A stretch of DNA of 64,000 nt, taken from positions 1-64,000 of the forward strand of contig JAQXLY010000056.1 in NCBI GenBank assembly GCA_029012365.1, given 5' to 3'. Positions 1 to 7,832 of the stretch are shown here, piece by piece. Both the position numbers and the translations under genes were made by a program. Source of the stretch: Lachnospiraceae bacterium. Its GTDB lineage: Bacteria; Bacillota; Clostridia; Lachnospirales; Lachnospiraceae. The notes beneath the pieces were generated by a model. It did not search any database. It had not been told where the DNA came from and saw only the letters and a program-made list of their open reading frames with translations. Within the stretch, counting starts at the first letter, position 1, and each line of letters starts with the position of its first letter.

Positions 1-2
1 CG

Positions 3-65
3 TACCGCCTCGAGATGAACGGCAAGAACATGAGAAACATTACACCAATCAATAAGCAGGCGTAA
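3..65 (+). CDS. C-terminal tail of an unidentified protein (partial)
   Basis: The third frame is open from the window edge for 20 codons and ends in TAA at 63-65. The tail reads YRLEMNGKNMRNITPINKQA. I do not recognise the family. Support is only the open frame and a hairpin shortly after its stop, so this could be a chance frame. Confidence 0.3.
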   Translation, partial: YRLEMNGKNMRNITPINKQA

Positions 66-79
66 GCGCCTGACACACC

Positions 80-130
80 GATGAAGCGAACCCCTCACAC
101 CGCTGAAGCGTGACAGGGGTTCCGTTCATC
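80..130 (+). terminator. GC-rich hairpin after the first partial gene
   Basis: GATGAA (80-85) pairs with TTCATC (125-130), and GAACCCCT (88-95) pairs with AGGGGTTC (115-122). No T-run follows, so it is a strong hairpin of possible terminator function rather than a textbook intrinsic terminator. Confidence 0.45.
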
Positions 131-297
131 CGAAATTTGCAGTCTTTATGAAATATTCACAAATCACTTGATTTTTCATCCACCTTTAAACAAAAATAGC
201 ACTCAGGTAGCTCCTATGTACCACCGAAATGCTATCTTCTTTCCTCGGTATAACTTTCCGACACTTCGAACATAAACTCAAAAAAACAGAAAATAGT

Positions 298-341
298 AAA
301 GCACCAAACAGAAGAACCTCCTTCGGTTTGGTGCTTTTATT
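298..341 (-). terminator. Intrinsic terminator of the toxin-antitoxin operon
   Basis: AAAGCACCAAAC (298-309) pairs perfectly with GTTTGGTGCTTT (326-337) around a 16-nt loop. It lies just past the toxin stop codon. T-rich sequence flanks it on both sides, so it may act in both directions. Confidence 0.7.
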
Positions 342-350
342 GTTTTCTTA

Positions 351-647
351 TCATCTCAATCCATCATAGTGCGTCCACATACGAATTATCTTTACCGTTC
401 CTTCATATTCCACGTCATCAATGACAACCGGCTCCGCGTACACTTGATATACCAAGCGGTGTTGGATATTGATTCGTCTTGAAAGTATCCCATCCAAGTT
501 TCCTACTAACTTTTCGAAACTCGGAGGGTTTTGATATGGGTTCTCTTTGATTACATCTACCAACATTTTTACCTTATCGGAGATTCCACTTTTTTTTAGA
601 TTCTCTAAATCTTTTAATGCCTGTTTCGTCAATACGACTCTGTACAT
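351..647 (-). CDS. RelE/YoeB-like toxin of a type II toxin-antitoxin module
   Basis: A protein of about 98 residues starting MYRVVLTKQALKDLENLKKS, which is typical of the Txe/YoeB and RelE family of ribosome-dependent mRNA interferases. The core GNLDGILSRRINIQHRLVYQV contains the family's conserved basic residues and the xRRINxxHRLVY strand. The ATG at 647 is preferred over an upstream start because it overlaps the antitoxin stop as TAATG, indicating translational coupling. The C-terminal IIRMWTHYDGLR matches the YoeB-type tail with a catalytic-type His-Tyr. Assignment is by family resemblance; toxicity is inferred. Confidence 0.85.
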   Translation of the reverse strand: MYRVVLTKQALKDLENLKKSGISDKVKMLVDVIKENPYQNPPSFEKLVGNLDGILSRRINIQHRLVYQVYAEPVVIDDVEYEGTVKIIRMWTHYDGLR

Positions 648-895
648 TACCAACTCACCATATCTTCTGAAATGCAATCCTCTAAAGACTCATTTGCTCC
701 TTCCACAATAGATTTTGTCATTCCCGGAATAGAATTTAAATATAAAGTCTCTTGAATCGCAGTCCAATCACTCTCTGATATAAGCACTGCATTTGCTCGT
801 TTACCAACAATTAACGCAGGTTCATGAAACATATTAACAGCATCTACCAGATTGTAAAGATCCTTTCTTGCATTTGTAATATTAATGGTTGACAT
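647..895 (-). CDS. YefM/Phd-family antitoxin
   Basis: 82 residues. The N-terminal half, with MSTINITNARKDLYNLVDAV and then PALIVGKRANAVLISESDW, is the Phd/YefM DNA-binding fold. The acidic C-terminus (ANESLEDCISEDMVSW) would wrap the toxin. An AGGAGA ribosome site lies 8 nt upstream of the ATG, and the stop overlaps the toxin start by one base. Family knowledge predicts autorepression through the N-terminal domain. A promoter with GTAC-containing repeats lies about 280 bp upstream. Confidence 0.85.
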   Translation of the reverse strand: MSTINITNARKDLYNLVDAVNMFHEPALIVGKRANAVLISESDWTAIQETLYLNSIPGMTKSIVEGANESLEDCISEDMVSW

Positions 896-1170
896 AATTA
901 AATCTCCTATATTCGTATATAATTTGAGCCAAACAAAACTTGCTCATCCACCTTCCTACCTTAGATTAGAAATCCAAAGTTGCTGCCAAGACCCTACTCA
1001 GTAAAGCCTGTGGCCATTTTTACATAATCTGTTTTCACCTTTACATGCGCATGAAAATAACATTCTCAATCATTCTACAAAATTCACCATAATAGTTTAA
1101 ATAAATACTATGCAAAATACATACATCAAATTTACCCTAATTGAATGATGAGATTTCTTATGTCATCTTT

Positions 1171-1199
1171 ATTATAGCGTACCGTTTTGCGTACGTCAA
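1171..1199 (-). promoter_or_regulatory. Sigma-A type promoter with GTAC repeats, possibly for the toxin-antitoxin operon
   Basis: TTGACG (1199-1194), 17-bp spacer, TATAAT (1176-1171). The spacer and -35 contain two GTACG units. YefM-type antitoxins are known to bind palindromes with a GTAC core, so this may be the operator. The roughly 270-nt leader this implies is unusually long, and a second promoter nearer to 895 is not excluded. Confidence 0.55.
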
Positions 1200-1360
1200 G
1201 TCTTTTTGTAAATTTTATTAACCATATTTTGCAGAATTATAGAAGAGCACAGTTTAATGATTACTGTACCCTTTAACGATACTATTAATACCATTATCAA
1301 CCCCTCCGACATGCTTTTATTCATTTGCATTCCGACATTCGTAGTAAAACAGTAGTCAAA

Positions 1361-1436
1361 GTCTTATTCATTTGCCGCGATGCAGGCAAATAAAGGCTTT
1401 CAAGCAGTAGTCGTGCCGTGGCAGATGAATAAGATT
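1361..1436. repeat. Imperfect inverted repeat in a gene-free stretch
   Basis: The arm at 1361-1376 (gtcttattcatttgcc) pairs with 1420-1436 (ggcagatgaataagatt) with few mismatches. The element CAGTAGTC occurs at 1350-1357 and again near 1404. The surrounding 896-1574 stretch is AT-rich, has no convincing gene on either strand, and looks like decayed intergenic DNA. Confidence 0.5.
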
Positions 1437-1569
1437 TTATACATACCATACTACCTCTCATAATTCCATCCAAACATTTCGCAAAACAACCTACAGCATA
1501 GCATATAACTACTATAACACGGCTTAATACAATTTGAAAAAAACAAACCTAACAATTACCGATCCGCGC

Positions 1570-1600
1570 AAAAACAGCCACCACGTCTCCGTGGCAGCTG
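1570..1600 (-). terminator. Intrinsic terminator downstream of the AraC-GyrI gene
   Basis: Read on the minus strand, CAGCTGCCACG pairs with CGTGGTGGCTG around a GAGA loop and is followed by TTTTTG. It closes the AraC-GyrI transcript and the gene remnant behind it. Confidence 0.65.
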
Positions 1601-1608
1601 CTTACGAA

Positions 1609-1743
1609 TCAAATATTCCCTATATCCTCTTTTCCCAAATACTGTTGCACCGCCTCTAAAAACTCTTTTGCACATTTTAACCAAACCCCTGCCCCATAGC
1701 AGCCATTTCCGGACAGAAACAAAGCAACAGCAAGCTTCTCCGA
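1609..1743 (-). pseudogene. Gene remnant directly behind the AraC-GyrI gene, family unknown
   Basis: Five bases past the AraC-GyrI stop codon a minus-strand frame opens and runs 44 codons to TGA at 1609. It has protein-like composition (LFLSGNGCYGAGVWL, then KEFLEAVQQYLGKEDIGNI) but no start codon or ribosome site. The abrupt opening suggests the 3' end of a gene whose 5' part was deleted. I do not recognise the family. Confidence 0.35.
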
Positions 1744-1748
1744 TTATC

Positions 1749-2606
1749 CTATTTCTTTTTCACCGGAATCCAAATCTCGCAATAATACTTTTCATCCTGT
1801 GTCCCATTCGGATACTTTGTCGGATCATCATACATCTCCACACAATACCCGGCAGCAAACTCATACTCTTTCAGTGCAGGAAGCCACTCCGTAAAAATTT
1901 TTGTATTTACATCCTGCAATGCATTCGGCATCGCGCCTACACATGGAAATACTGCCCATGTAAACGAAGGAATCGTTCTCGTAACAAATCCTTCCGGTAC
2001 ATCCTTACCTGCTTCATACGGATCTGCAATCAGGTATTCAAACGTATCCTTTCCCATTTTTTCATCAATGTTGATTCCATAGACACCCATTACCGTCTTG
2101 CCCTTGCCTGCCTGAAAATGCTCCTTCCAGAACTGCGGTACTACCTCCTTTGCCCCCTCATAAGGGAATGTCTTTGCGTTCGCAAGCACCGTAAATGCTT
2201 CTTTTTTCTCAATCTTGTAGTCCATAAGATATCCTCCTTCTAATGATAGCTTTAATTTCAGCGGAGCGAAAGATTTCAGCATCACCTTATCCTTACGCGC
2301 TGCGGTCGGAGTCACACCATGAAATCTTGAAAAAGCCTTTGTAAAACTGTCCGGCGAATCGTACCCGTATTTCATTGCAATATCAATGATTCTTTCATCA
2401 CCTGTTGCCAGGTCATTTCCTGCAAGAGCAAGCCGCCTGTTTCGGATATACTCCGAGATTGTAAATCCGCAAAGCATTGCAAACCCCTTCTGAAAATAAA
2501 ACGATGAAATGTTCACGTGGTCGGAAATCTCTTCTACTGTAAGTTCATCCGTAATATGCTCCTCAATATACTGTATCGCCGCACCTATTGCTTCCATCCA
2601 ACTCAT
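1749..2606 (-). CDS. AraC-family regulator with GyrI-like effector-binding domain
   Basis: 285 residues. Residues 1-105 are two AraC helix-turn-helix motifs (EEISDHVNISSFYFQKGFAM and IIDIAMKYGYDSPDSFTKAF followed by FHGVTPTAAR). Residues about 128-285 are a GyrI-like (AraC_E_bind) domain ending in YYCEIWIPVKKK, as in Rob and SoxS-like multidrug regulators that bind small hydrophobic ligands. The start is supported by GGAGAAG upstream and by its own promoter at 2686-2715. A truncated stand-alone GyrI-like gene lies immediately upstream, so both genes probably deal with toxic small molecules. Confidence 0.88.
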   Translation of the reverse strand: MSWMEAIGAAIQYIEEHITDELTVEEISDHVNISSFYFQKGFAMLCGFTISEYIRNRRLALAGNDLATGDERIIDIAMKYGYDSPDSFTKAFSRFHGVTPTAARKDKVMLKSFAPLKLKLSLEGGYLMDYKIEKKEAFTVLANAKTFPYEGAKEVVPQFWKEHFQAGKGKTVMGVYGINIDEKMGKDTFEYLIADPYEAGKDVPEGFVTRTIPSFTWAVFPCVGAMPNALQDVNTKIFTEWLPALKEYEFAAGYCVEMYDDPTKYPNGTQDEKYYCEIWIPVKKK

Positions 2607-2685
2607 TTAACTTCTTCTCCATTCCGTTTCGGTCCTCATAAAGACGAAGGCCACCGGACCTCGTGCGTCCTTTCGTTTCGCTGTG

Positions 2686-2715
2686 ACTATATACTATCAA
2701 ACCGGAGTATGTCAT
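2686..2715 (-). promoter_or_regulatory. Promoter of the AraC-GyrI gene
   Basis: ATGACA (2715-2710), 18-bp spacer, TATAGT (2691-2686), about 80 nt upstream of the start codon. The -35 is close to consensus. Confidence 0.5.
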
Positions 2716-2733
2716 TCCCGATAATCCTTGCCA

Positions 2734-3177
2734 TCATTTGTCCGCTTTTTTAATCGGATGTCTGATTACGGTTTTCCATTTCTCCGGGGCGACCTTTCTG
2801 GCATCTGACATATAGATTTCATGATGAAGCCTCACATCATTCATGTCATTTTCATAACCGTTATCTCTAAGATATGAATCCATAACAGCCACCGTCGCCG
2901 GTTCATCATCAAATGGGCCGTAATGCATAATCTGTACGCAAAGCCCTTCCTCTACTTCCAGAAATTCTGCACTGCTGCAATCCATTTTCTTCTTTTTTGA
3001 TGCGTTCTCTACCGCCCAATCAAAATCTGCCTTAGTAACAAAGTCCGGCAGCCTAATTACAGATATCCAGTTAAAGGCGTCCTTATCAGCATAGTCCACC
3101 CCACAGACTCCGCTCTGCCACCAGAAGCCTTCAAGCGGCGGCACCACATACTCAAAGAATCCTAATCCTCCTTCCAA
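2734..3177 (-). pseudogene. N-terminally truncated GyrI-like small-molecule-binding protein
   Basis: The 147-residue reading frame begins at a TTG and runs straight into FFEYVVPPLEGFWWQ, a motif that lies about 70-80 residues into full-length GyrI-like proteins of about 205 residues. The rest is intact, including EEGLCVQIMHYGPFDDEPAT and the conserved end VAPEKWKTVIRHPIKK. The 5' part is missing and the frame fuses to the end of the TIGR04076 gene, overlapping it by 16 bases. This points to a deletion joining two neighbours. A shortened product translated from the TTG cannot be excluded, because AAGGAGG lies in the overlap. Confidence 0.7.
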
Positions 3178-3515
3178 AATCCACCCTTATGGAAGTTTTC
3201 ATTTCCAAGCGGCTTTGCTGTCAATCTGAACATAACACAGCCATCCGGACATACAATATCCTTCACATATTTGCCGCTGCCGCCAAGATTCTCAAGGTCC
3301 CCACCGCTTCTGACCGCCTCCATAAGCGGATAAAGCATCATCATTGTCTTTGAACAGATTCCCTGTCCGTCTTTATTGACCGGGCATCCGTAGGTGCAGG
3401 AATATCTGTCACCGACCTCTTCTCCGTTTCTGCAATAATGCTCGGTATGGTTGCCCCTCAGAAATCCCGTAACCTCTATTTCAAATTCATACTCTTCGTC
3501 ATACCATTTCTTCAT
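3162..3515 (-). CDS. TIGR04076 family protein
   Basis: 117 residues starting MKKWYDEEYEFEIEVTGFLR at 3515, chosen because GGAGGGAGC lies 6 nt upstream. Family hallmarks are several conserved Cys residues (EHYCRNGEE, YSCTYGCPVN, GQGICSK, IVCPDGCVMFRLTAK). The function of TIGR04076 proteins is unknown; the cysteines suggest metal or redox chemistry. It lies between the DJ-1/PfpI gene and the truncated GyrI-like gene, in one operon with the WYL regulator. The last residues (FWKED) may have been altered by the deletion that truncated the next gene. Confidence 0.82.
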   Translation of the reverse strand: MKKWYDEEYEFEIEVTGFLRGNHTEHYCRNGEEVGDRYSCTYGCPVNKDGQGICSKTMMMLYPLMEAVRSGGDLENLGGSGKYVKDIVCPDGCVMFRLTAKPLGNENFHKGGFWKED

Positions 3516-3550
3516 CGCAAGCTCCCTCCTGCTTTGTAAATAAATCAATC

Positions 3551-4174
3551 TTACTGTATCGTCTGCATAAGTGTAAAAAAATGTTCTGCTTTTCCGGTAC
3601 TGAAATATGCATACCATGCTTCAAGTGTTTCAGCACTAAATACATGCAGATAGTTCAGAATTTGTTTTGCCATAAGTAATCCGCCGGTGCTTCCTGCCGT
3701 AATAAGATTGTTATTTACAACAGATGGCTCATCAATATAAAATCTCCGTCCCTTGTAATCATGGCACATCATATCAAGAAATCCAACCCCATTGCTTGTA
3801 TGTGGTCTTTCATCAAGCAATCCCTTGCCTGCAAGTGCTACAGTAGCTCCGCATATCGCAGCAACTCCAGCCCCTGCCTTCAGAAACTCTTCAGCCATTT
3901 CAAGGATTGTTACATGTTTAGAATCATTCCATGTATCTGAACCCGGCAAAATCAACATATTAGCCTTTTCAATAATCATCTTATCGATTGTACAATCAGG
4001 TAAGATTGTAAGTCCGCCCATAGAGTGTATGGCTTCCTTCGTGTTGCCAACCGTTTTTACTTCGATTTCCGGTGCGTCTTTCCTAAAAAATCGTCTTGAA
4101 TGCAATTCCGCCATAACATTTCCAATTTCCCAATCTGCCAAAGTTTCCATCACATAAACATACACTGTTGCCAT
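3551..4174 (-). CDS. DJ-1/PfpI family protein (class I glutamine amidotransferase-like)
   Basis: 207 residues, the normal length for a single-domain DJ-1/PfpI protein. It opens with a Rossmann-like strand (VYVYVMETLADWEIGNVMAEL). The nucleophile elbow is AAICGATVALA, with Cys around residue 109. GLLDERPHTSN follows, supplying the family's His. Members include proteases, chaperone-like and deglycase-like enzymes and regulators; the substrate cannot be read here. GGAGG sits 7 nt before the ATG. It is the second gene of the operon headed by the WYL regulator, ending 36 bp before the TIGR04076 gene. Confidence 0.88.
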   Translation of the reverse strand: MATVYVYVMETLADWEIGNVMAELHSRRFFRKDAPEIEVKTVGNTKEAIHSMGGLTILPDCTIDKMIIEKANMLILPGSDTWNDSKHVTILEMAEEFLKAGAGVAAICGATVALAGKGLLDERPHTSNGVGFLDMMCHDYKGRRFYIDEPSVVNNNLITAGSTGGLLMAKQILNYLHVFSAETLEAWYAYFSTGKAEHFFTLMQTIQ

Positions 4175-4186
4175 TGTTTTCCTCCC

Positions 4187-5101
4187 TCATTCCGATATCG
4201 CATACCTCTTAGCAATTTGGGAAGTGATACGGAGAAGTTCCTCTCTAACAGACTCCGGTTCAAGAACCGTCACCTTATCCTTACAGGTCAGCATCCATGT
4301 TACAAGTTTTTCTTTATCCGTGTACTCATGCTCGAAAAGAAGCGTTCCGTCAGACTGCACCTTAAAAGAATCCGGTCCGAATTCCTCTATCAGATGCCAT
4401 TTCATCGAAGGCTCAAATACTGCTTTTACATTTATCCCTCCGGGAAATATTGTTTTGGTAGATAAATCCGGCATTGGCACTTCTCTGTCAGCTGCTTTTC
4501 TTTCGGTTTGAACTATCTTATCCATACGTGTAAGCTTAAACATACGATAGTCCTCTCTGAGCCTGCACCACCCCCAGACATACCAGCTGCTCCACTTAAA
4601 AATCAGATAGTATGGTTCTAATTCTCTGGTACTGTCGCCGTTCGGTGCATAATAGTTAAAACCAATAACCCTTCTTTCCTCTATTGCACTCTGAATAAGT
4701 TCAATCTTAGGAGACAGGGAATCCTTATACCAGGATGAAAGGTCAATCAATATGGATTCACTTCCGCTTACCAATTCAGATGATCCGGCCTTGATTTTCT
4801 CCATAAGCTGTCCATAATAATGACTACCGCTTACACTATCAAGACTCCTTAGCCCTGCCATAATCATCTTCATATCTTTGGATGTAAGTAAAGTTCTGTC
4901 CATTCTGTACCCATCCATAATACTGATTCCACCTTTAACTCCTTGTGTGGTGCTGATAGGAATACCCGCCCTGCACAGATTCTCAATATCTCTGCTGATT
5001 GTTCTTCGCGACACCTCAAACCTTTCAGCAAGCTCCGGTGCCGTAACCTTTTCCTCCTGCAGCAATATCGCAAGAATCCCGATAAGCCTGTCTATTTTCA
5101 T
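4187..5101 (-). CDS. YafY-type HTH/WYL-domain transcriptional regulator
   Basis: About 304 residues. Residues 1-60 are a DeoR-like winged helix (APELAERFEVSRRTISRDIE). Residues about 130-210 are a WYL domain (RVIGFNYYAPNG ... PYYLIFKWSSWYVWGWCRLR), followed by the WCX C-terminal extension. WYL domains sense ligands, often nucleotides, through the WYL residues. The ATG at 5101 has GAGGAAGTG upstream, whereas an in-frame ATG at 5128 has no ribosome site. It heads the operon with the DJ-1, TIGR04076 and truncated GyrI genes and probably controls them. Confidence 0.88.
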   Translation of the reverse strand: MKIDRLIGILAILLQEEKVTAPELAERFEVSRRTISRDIENLCRAGIPISTTQGVKGGISIMDGYRMDRTLLTSKDMKMIMAGLRSLDSVSGSHYYGQLMEKIKAGSSELVSGSESILIDLSSWYKDSLSPKIELIQSAIEERRVIGFNYYAPNGDSTRELEPYYLIFKWSSWYVWGWCRLREDYRMFKLTRMDKIVQTERKAADREVPMPDLSTKTIFPGGINVKAVFEPSMKWHLIEEFGPDSFKVQSDGTLLFEHEYTDKEKLVTWMLTCKDKVTVLEPESVREELLRITSQIAKRYAISE

Positions 5102-5162
5102 AATACTTTTCACTTCCTCTTTAATCATATCACATAAAACACGTCAACTGTATGTCATGTTT

Positions 5163-5190
5163 ATTATAGCATTTAAAAAAGATAAAGCCT
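5163..5190 (-). promoter_or_regulatory. Probable promoter of the WYL-regulator operon
   Basis: A perfect TATAAT lies at 5168-5163 with only a weak -35 upstream. Between it and the start codon, ACATA and TATGT form an inverted repeat around 5127-5150 that could be an autoregulatory site. The rest of 5190-5391 shows nothing convincing. Confidence 0.42.
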
Positions 5191-5391
5191 ACAAAGCATC
5201 TACACACGCAGACACCATGCAGACTTCCATCTTCCAGTATTCTCTAATAAAATCACCTTCTTACATCATCATAACCTTTATCATACATCTCGCAATAGTC
5301 CTCATAAGTCATATGACATCCTCCTCTCCGTTATTTTGACGTATGTAACAAAGGTAACGGATACAACGTTACTTTATACATAATATCAACA

Positions 5392-7584
5392 CTACCCCGA
5401 TATTTGTTCTAATACTTCCATTAACTCCGGAACATCAATCGGTTTAGCAATATAGCCGTTCATTCCGGTGTCAAATGCTCTCTTCTTATCTTCATCAAAG
5501 GCATTTGCCGTCATTGCTACAATCGGGATATTTGCCAACCGCTTATCCGGCAGCTGACGTATTTCCTGTGTAGCGGTATATCCGTCCATGACCGGCATTT
5601 GAATATCCATAATTATCAAGTCAAAGTAGCCGGGAACCGAATTCATAATTTTACTCAGGGCGATACTGCCATCTTCCGCCGACTCAATCACAAACCCCGA
5701 ATTTGTAAGAATCTCGGATGCAATTTCCCGATTCAGTTCATTATCCTCAACCAGCAGAATCCTTTTTCCCGCCAAATCCGGTTTCTCTTTACAAATACGA
5801 TTCGCATCATCCTGCGTCTGCTCTCCGGTATCACTCTCCAGTGAAAACCTGATTATAAACTCTGTTCCTTCTCCCTGCCTGCTTATTACCTGAATCGTTC
5901 CTCCTATAAATGATACTATTTGCTTCACAATAGCGAGTCCGAGTCCCGTTCCCTGCAATCGACTGGCGGTAGAGGTTCTTTCTCTTTCAAACATCTCAAA
6001 CAAATGTTTCCGGAACTCCTCACTCATACCGATACCGTTGTCCTTGATGCGGAGTTCATATTCGGCAGTACCATCATCCCTTATACCGGATAATTGATTG
6101 ATTTTCATTTCAACCCTGCCACCGGAAGGGGTGAATTTAAGGGCATTGGAGAGCAAATTGAAGCATATTCTGTTCATCTTTAAGCAATCGCACATTACCC
6201 GGTCGTTTTTTACATTTACCTCTGAAACGAAGTGAATCCCTTTCTGTGTCATTTCCGCTTCAAAAATCTCCCGTACCCCTGTAACTCCTTCATTCAAACT
6301 GACAGGAATACAATTCATCTCCATTTTACCGCTTTCAATACGGGCAAGCTCCAAAACATCATCAATCAGATTCAGAAGAACCTTTCCGGAGGCTTCGATT
6401 TTACTTAATGCGTTTCCGACTTTTTCTTTATCATCAGGATTATTCTGTGCAATCTTTGTAAATCCGATAATTGCATTCATGGGGGTACGAATGTCATGAG
6501 ACATATTAAATAAAAATACAGACTTCGCCCTATTGGCATTCTCTGCTTCCCATGTTGCCCTTGAAAGCCCTGTAATGGTTTTTCGTACACTAAAAAACAG
6601 TAAAATAATAACCAGCACACAGATACTTCCTATTTGTACGGATATTGTAGTCAGCCGTTCTCCCGACCTATCGCTAATATCGGAATAAAGTGCGTCAAGA
6701 GGCGTTCCTGTCGCCACAATCCATTGATACGGTTCATAGAATGCGGCATAAGAAATCTTTTCCGTTATCTTATCATTGGATTTATTTTTAAAATAGTATT
6801 GGTGAACAACTTCACCGTTTTCCCTGATTCCCTCTAATTCCGCCTCATACGGATAATTCCCCTTAATGTCCTGCATAGAAGTAGAAAGATACTCTCCCTC
6901 TGTAGATACCAGATTCGGATGAATACGACGGACTGCATAATTATTTCCGCCCTCCATATTTAAAACTTCGTTTACCCAGACATAAGAATCCTCCGTATAT
7001 TGCAGGCTATGGATATGGCGATATTCCTCTGCTTTAACCAATTCATCTATATCTTCCAGGAATGCAAAAAAATAAATCGAGTATCCCTCACACGCAACAA
7101 AATTCCTGATAGCTTCACGGCTTAGCATGGTATCCTTGTCACTCCGGCTTAACGAAAGCCCGTCTCTGTGTTTGGCATTCAGTAATACACATGTGCTTCC
7201 GTCATTAATGATTGCCTGAACAACATTCCCTTCGTCACTTCCGTAAAATGAATCCAGTACTCTTTTTACCTCCCGAACCGGATTCGTATACTGATTTGCT
7301 TCAGCACCCGTTGTACAAATCTCAATAAGCTGTGAAATACTCTCCTGCTTATCTTCTCTGTATAAACCAATGTGAATTATCGTATTGGTAACAATTTCCT
7401 TCATTTTTCTGATTTCGGACTCCAGCTTTAGCTGCTTTACCTCATTCAAATCATCATAATATATTTTATTTCCAAAAAGAATAAAAATCAGAACAATTAA
7501 TGCACAGAGCAATATCTGACCAAGAAGAAAGTAATTAAGCTTCTTCGCTTTGCCTTCATTTGTTAATCGTTTTCCGACTCTCAT
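5392..7584 (-). CDS. Membrane hybrid histidine kinase with C-terminal receiver domain
   Basis: 730 residues. Membrane segment 1 is at about 17-42; an extracytoplasmic Cache-like sensor spans about 45-310 (WIVATGTPLDALYSDI near its end); membrane segment 2 is at about 312-333. HisKA follows with FLFNMSHDIRTPMNAIIGF (phospho-His near residue 360). The HATPase domain has the N-box NLLSNALKF, G1 DNGIGMS and G2 GTGLGLAIVKQ. A receiver domain from about 610 has ILLVEDNELN, phospho-Asp in LIIMDIQMPVMDG and the lysine in YIAKPID. AGAGGTG precedes the ATG. No cognate regulator is adjacent, and the output partner is unknown. A lone receiver protein lies far away at 43776-44168. Confidence 0.92.
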   Translation of the reverse strand: MRVGKRLTNEGKAKKLNYFLLGQILLCALIVLIFILFGNKIYYDDLNEVKQLKLESEIRKMKEIVTNTIIHIGLYREDKQESISQLIEICTTGAEANQYTNPVREVKRVLDSFYGSDEGNVVQAIINDGSTCVLLNAKHRDGLSLSRSDKDTMLSREAIRNFVACEGYSIYFFAFLEDIDELVKAEEYRHIHSLQYTEDSYVWVNEVLNMEGGNNYAVRRIHPNLVSTEGEYLSTSMQDIKGNYPYEAELEGIRENGEVVHQYYFKNKSNDKITEKISYAAFYEPYQWIVATGTPLDALYSDISDRSGERLTTISVQIGSICVLVIILLFFSVRKTITGLSRATWEAENANRAKSVFLFNMSHDIRTPMNAIIGFTKIAQNNPDDKEKVGNALSKIEASGKVLLNLIDDVLELARIESGKMEMNCIPVSLNEGVTGVREIFEAEMTQKGIHFVSEVNVKNDRVMCDCLKMNRICFNLLSNALKFTPSGGRVEMKINQLSGIRDDGTAEYELRIKDNGIGMSEEFRKHLFEMFERERTSTASRLQGTGLGLAIVKQIVSFIGGTIQVISRQGEGTEFIIRFSLESDTGEQTQDDANRICKEKPDLAGKRILLVEDNELNREIASEILTNSGFVIESAEDGSIALSKIMNSVPGYFDLIIMDIQMPVMDGYTATQEIRQLPDKRLANIPIVAMTANAFDEDKKRAFDTGMNGYIAKPIDVPELMEVLEQISG

Positions 7585-7743
7585 CTAATAACACCTCTTC
7601 TCGGTCAATCCTCTATACTTTCAGAAATCATTATGAATAAGCCACTGTTATGCTTGTAACGCATATATGTAAAAAATTCCCTTTTGTTAATTACATTTTA
7701 TTACAATTTTTCTCAGGATGCAAGCCTCTTTTTACAATTAACA

Positions 7744-7784
7744 GAGGTGGTTTTCAAGCTATTCCGTAACCTGAAAACCACCTC
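7744..7784 (-). terminator. Long hairpin downstream of the alpha/beta hydrolase gene
   Basis: GAGGTGGTTTTCA (7744-7756) and TGAAAACCACCTC (7772-7784) form a perfect 13-bp stem around a 15-nt loop. No clear T-run follows on either strand, so it may be a weak or bidirectional terminator. Confidence 0.5.
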
Positions 7785-7832
7785 TTGCGAATCATTATCC
7801 TGCTAACGGTAAGGCAGTCGCTACTAAATTAA

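Noticed and set aside
883..948. Tiny frame starting ATGAGCAAG upstream of the antitoxin
   Set aside because: It has a plausible GGAAGGTGG site but ends after 16 codons, is not obviously peptide-like, and lies in the antitoxin leader. Too little support to call a gene.
1361..1436. Possible CRISPR-like or tandem repeat with ATTCATTTGC units
   Set aside because: Only two or three short, irregular copies with unequal spacing; better explained as one inverted repeat.
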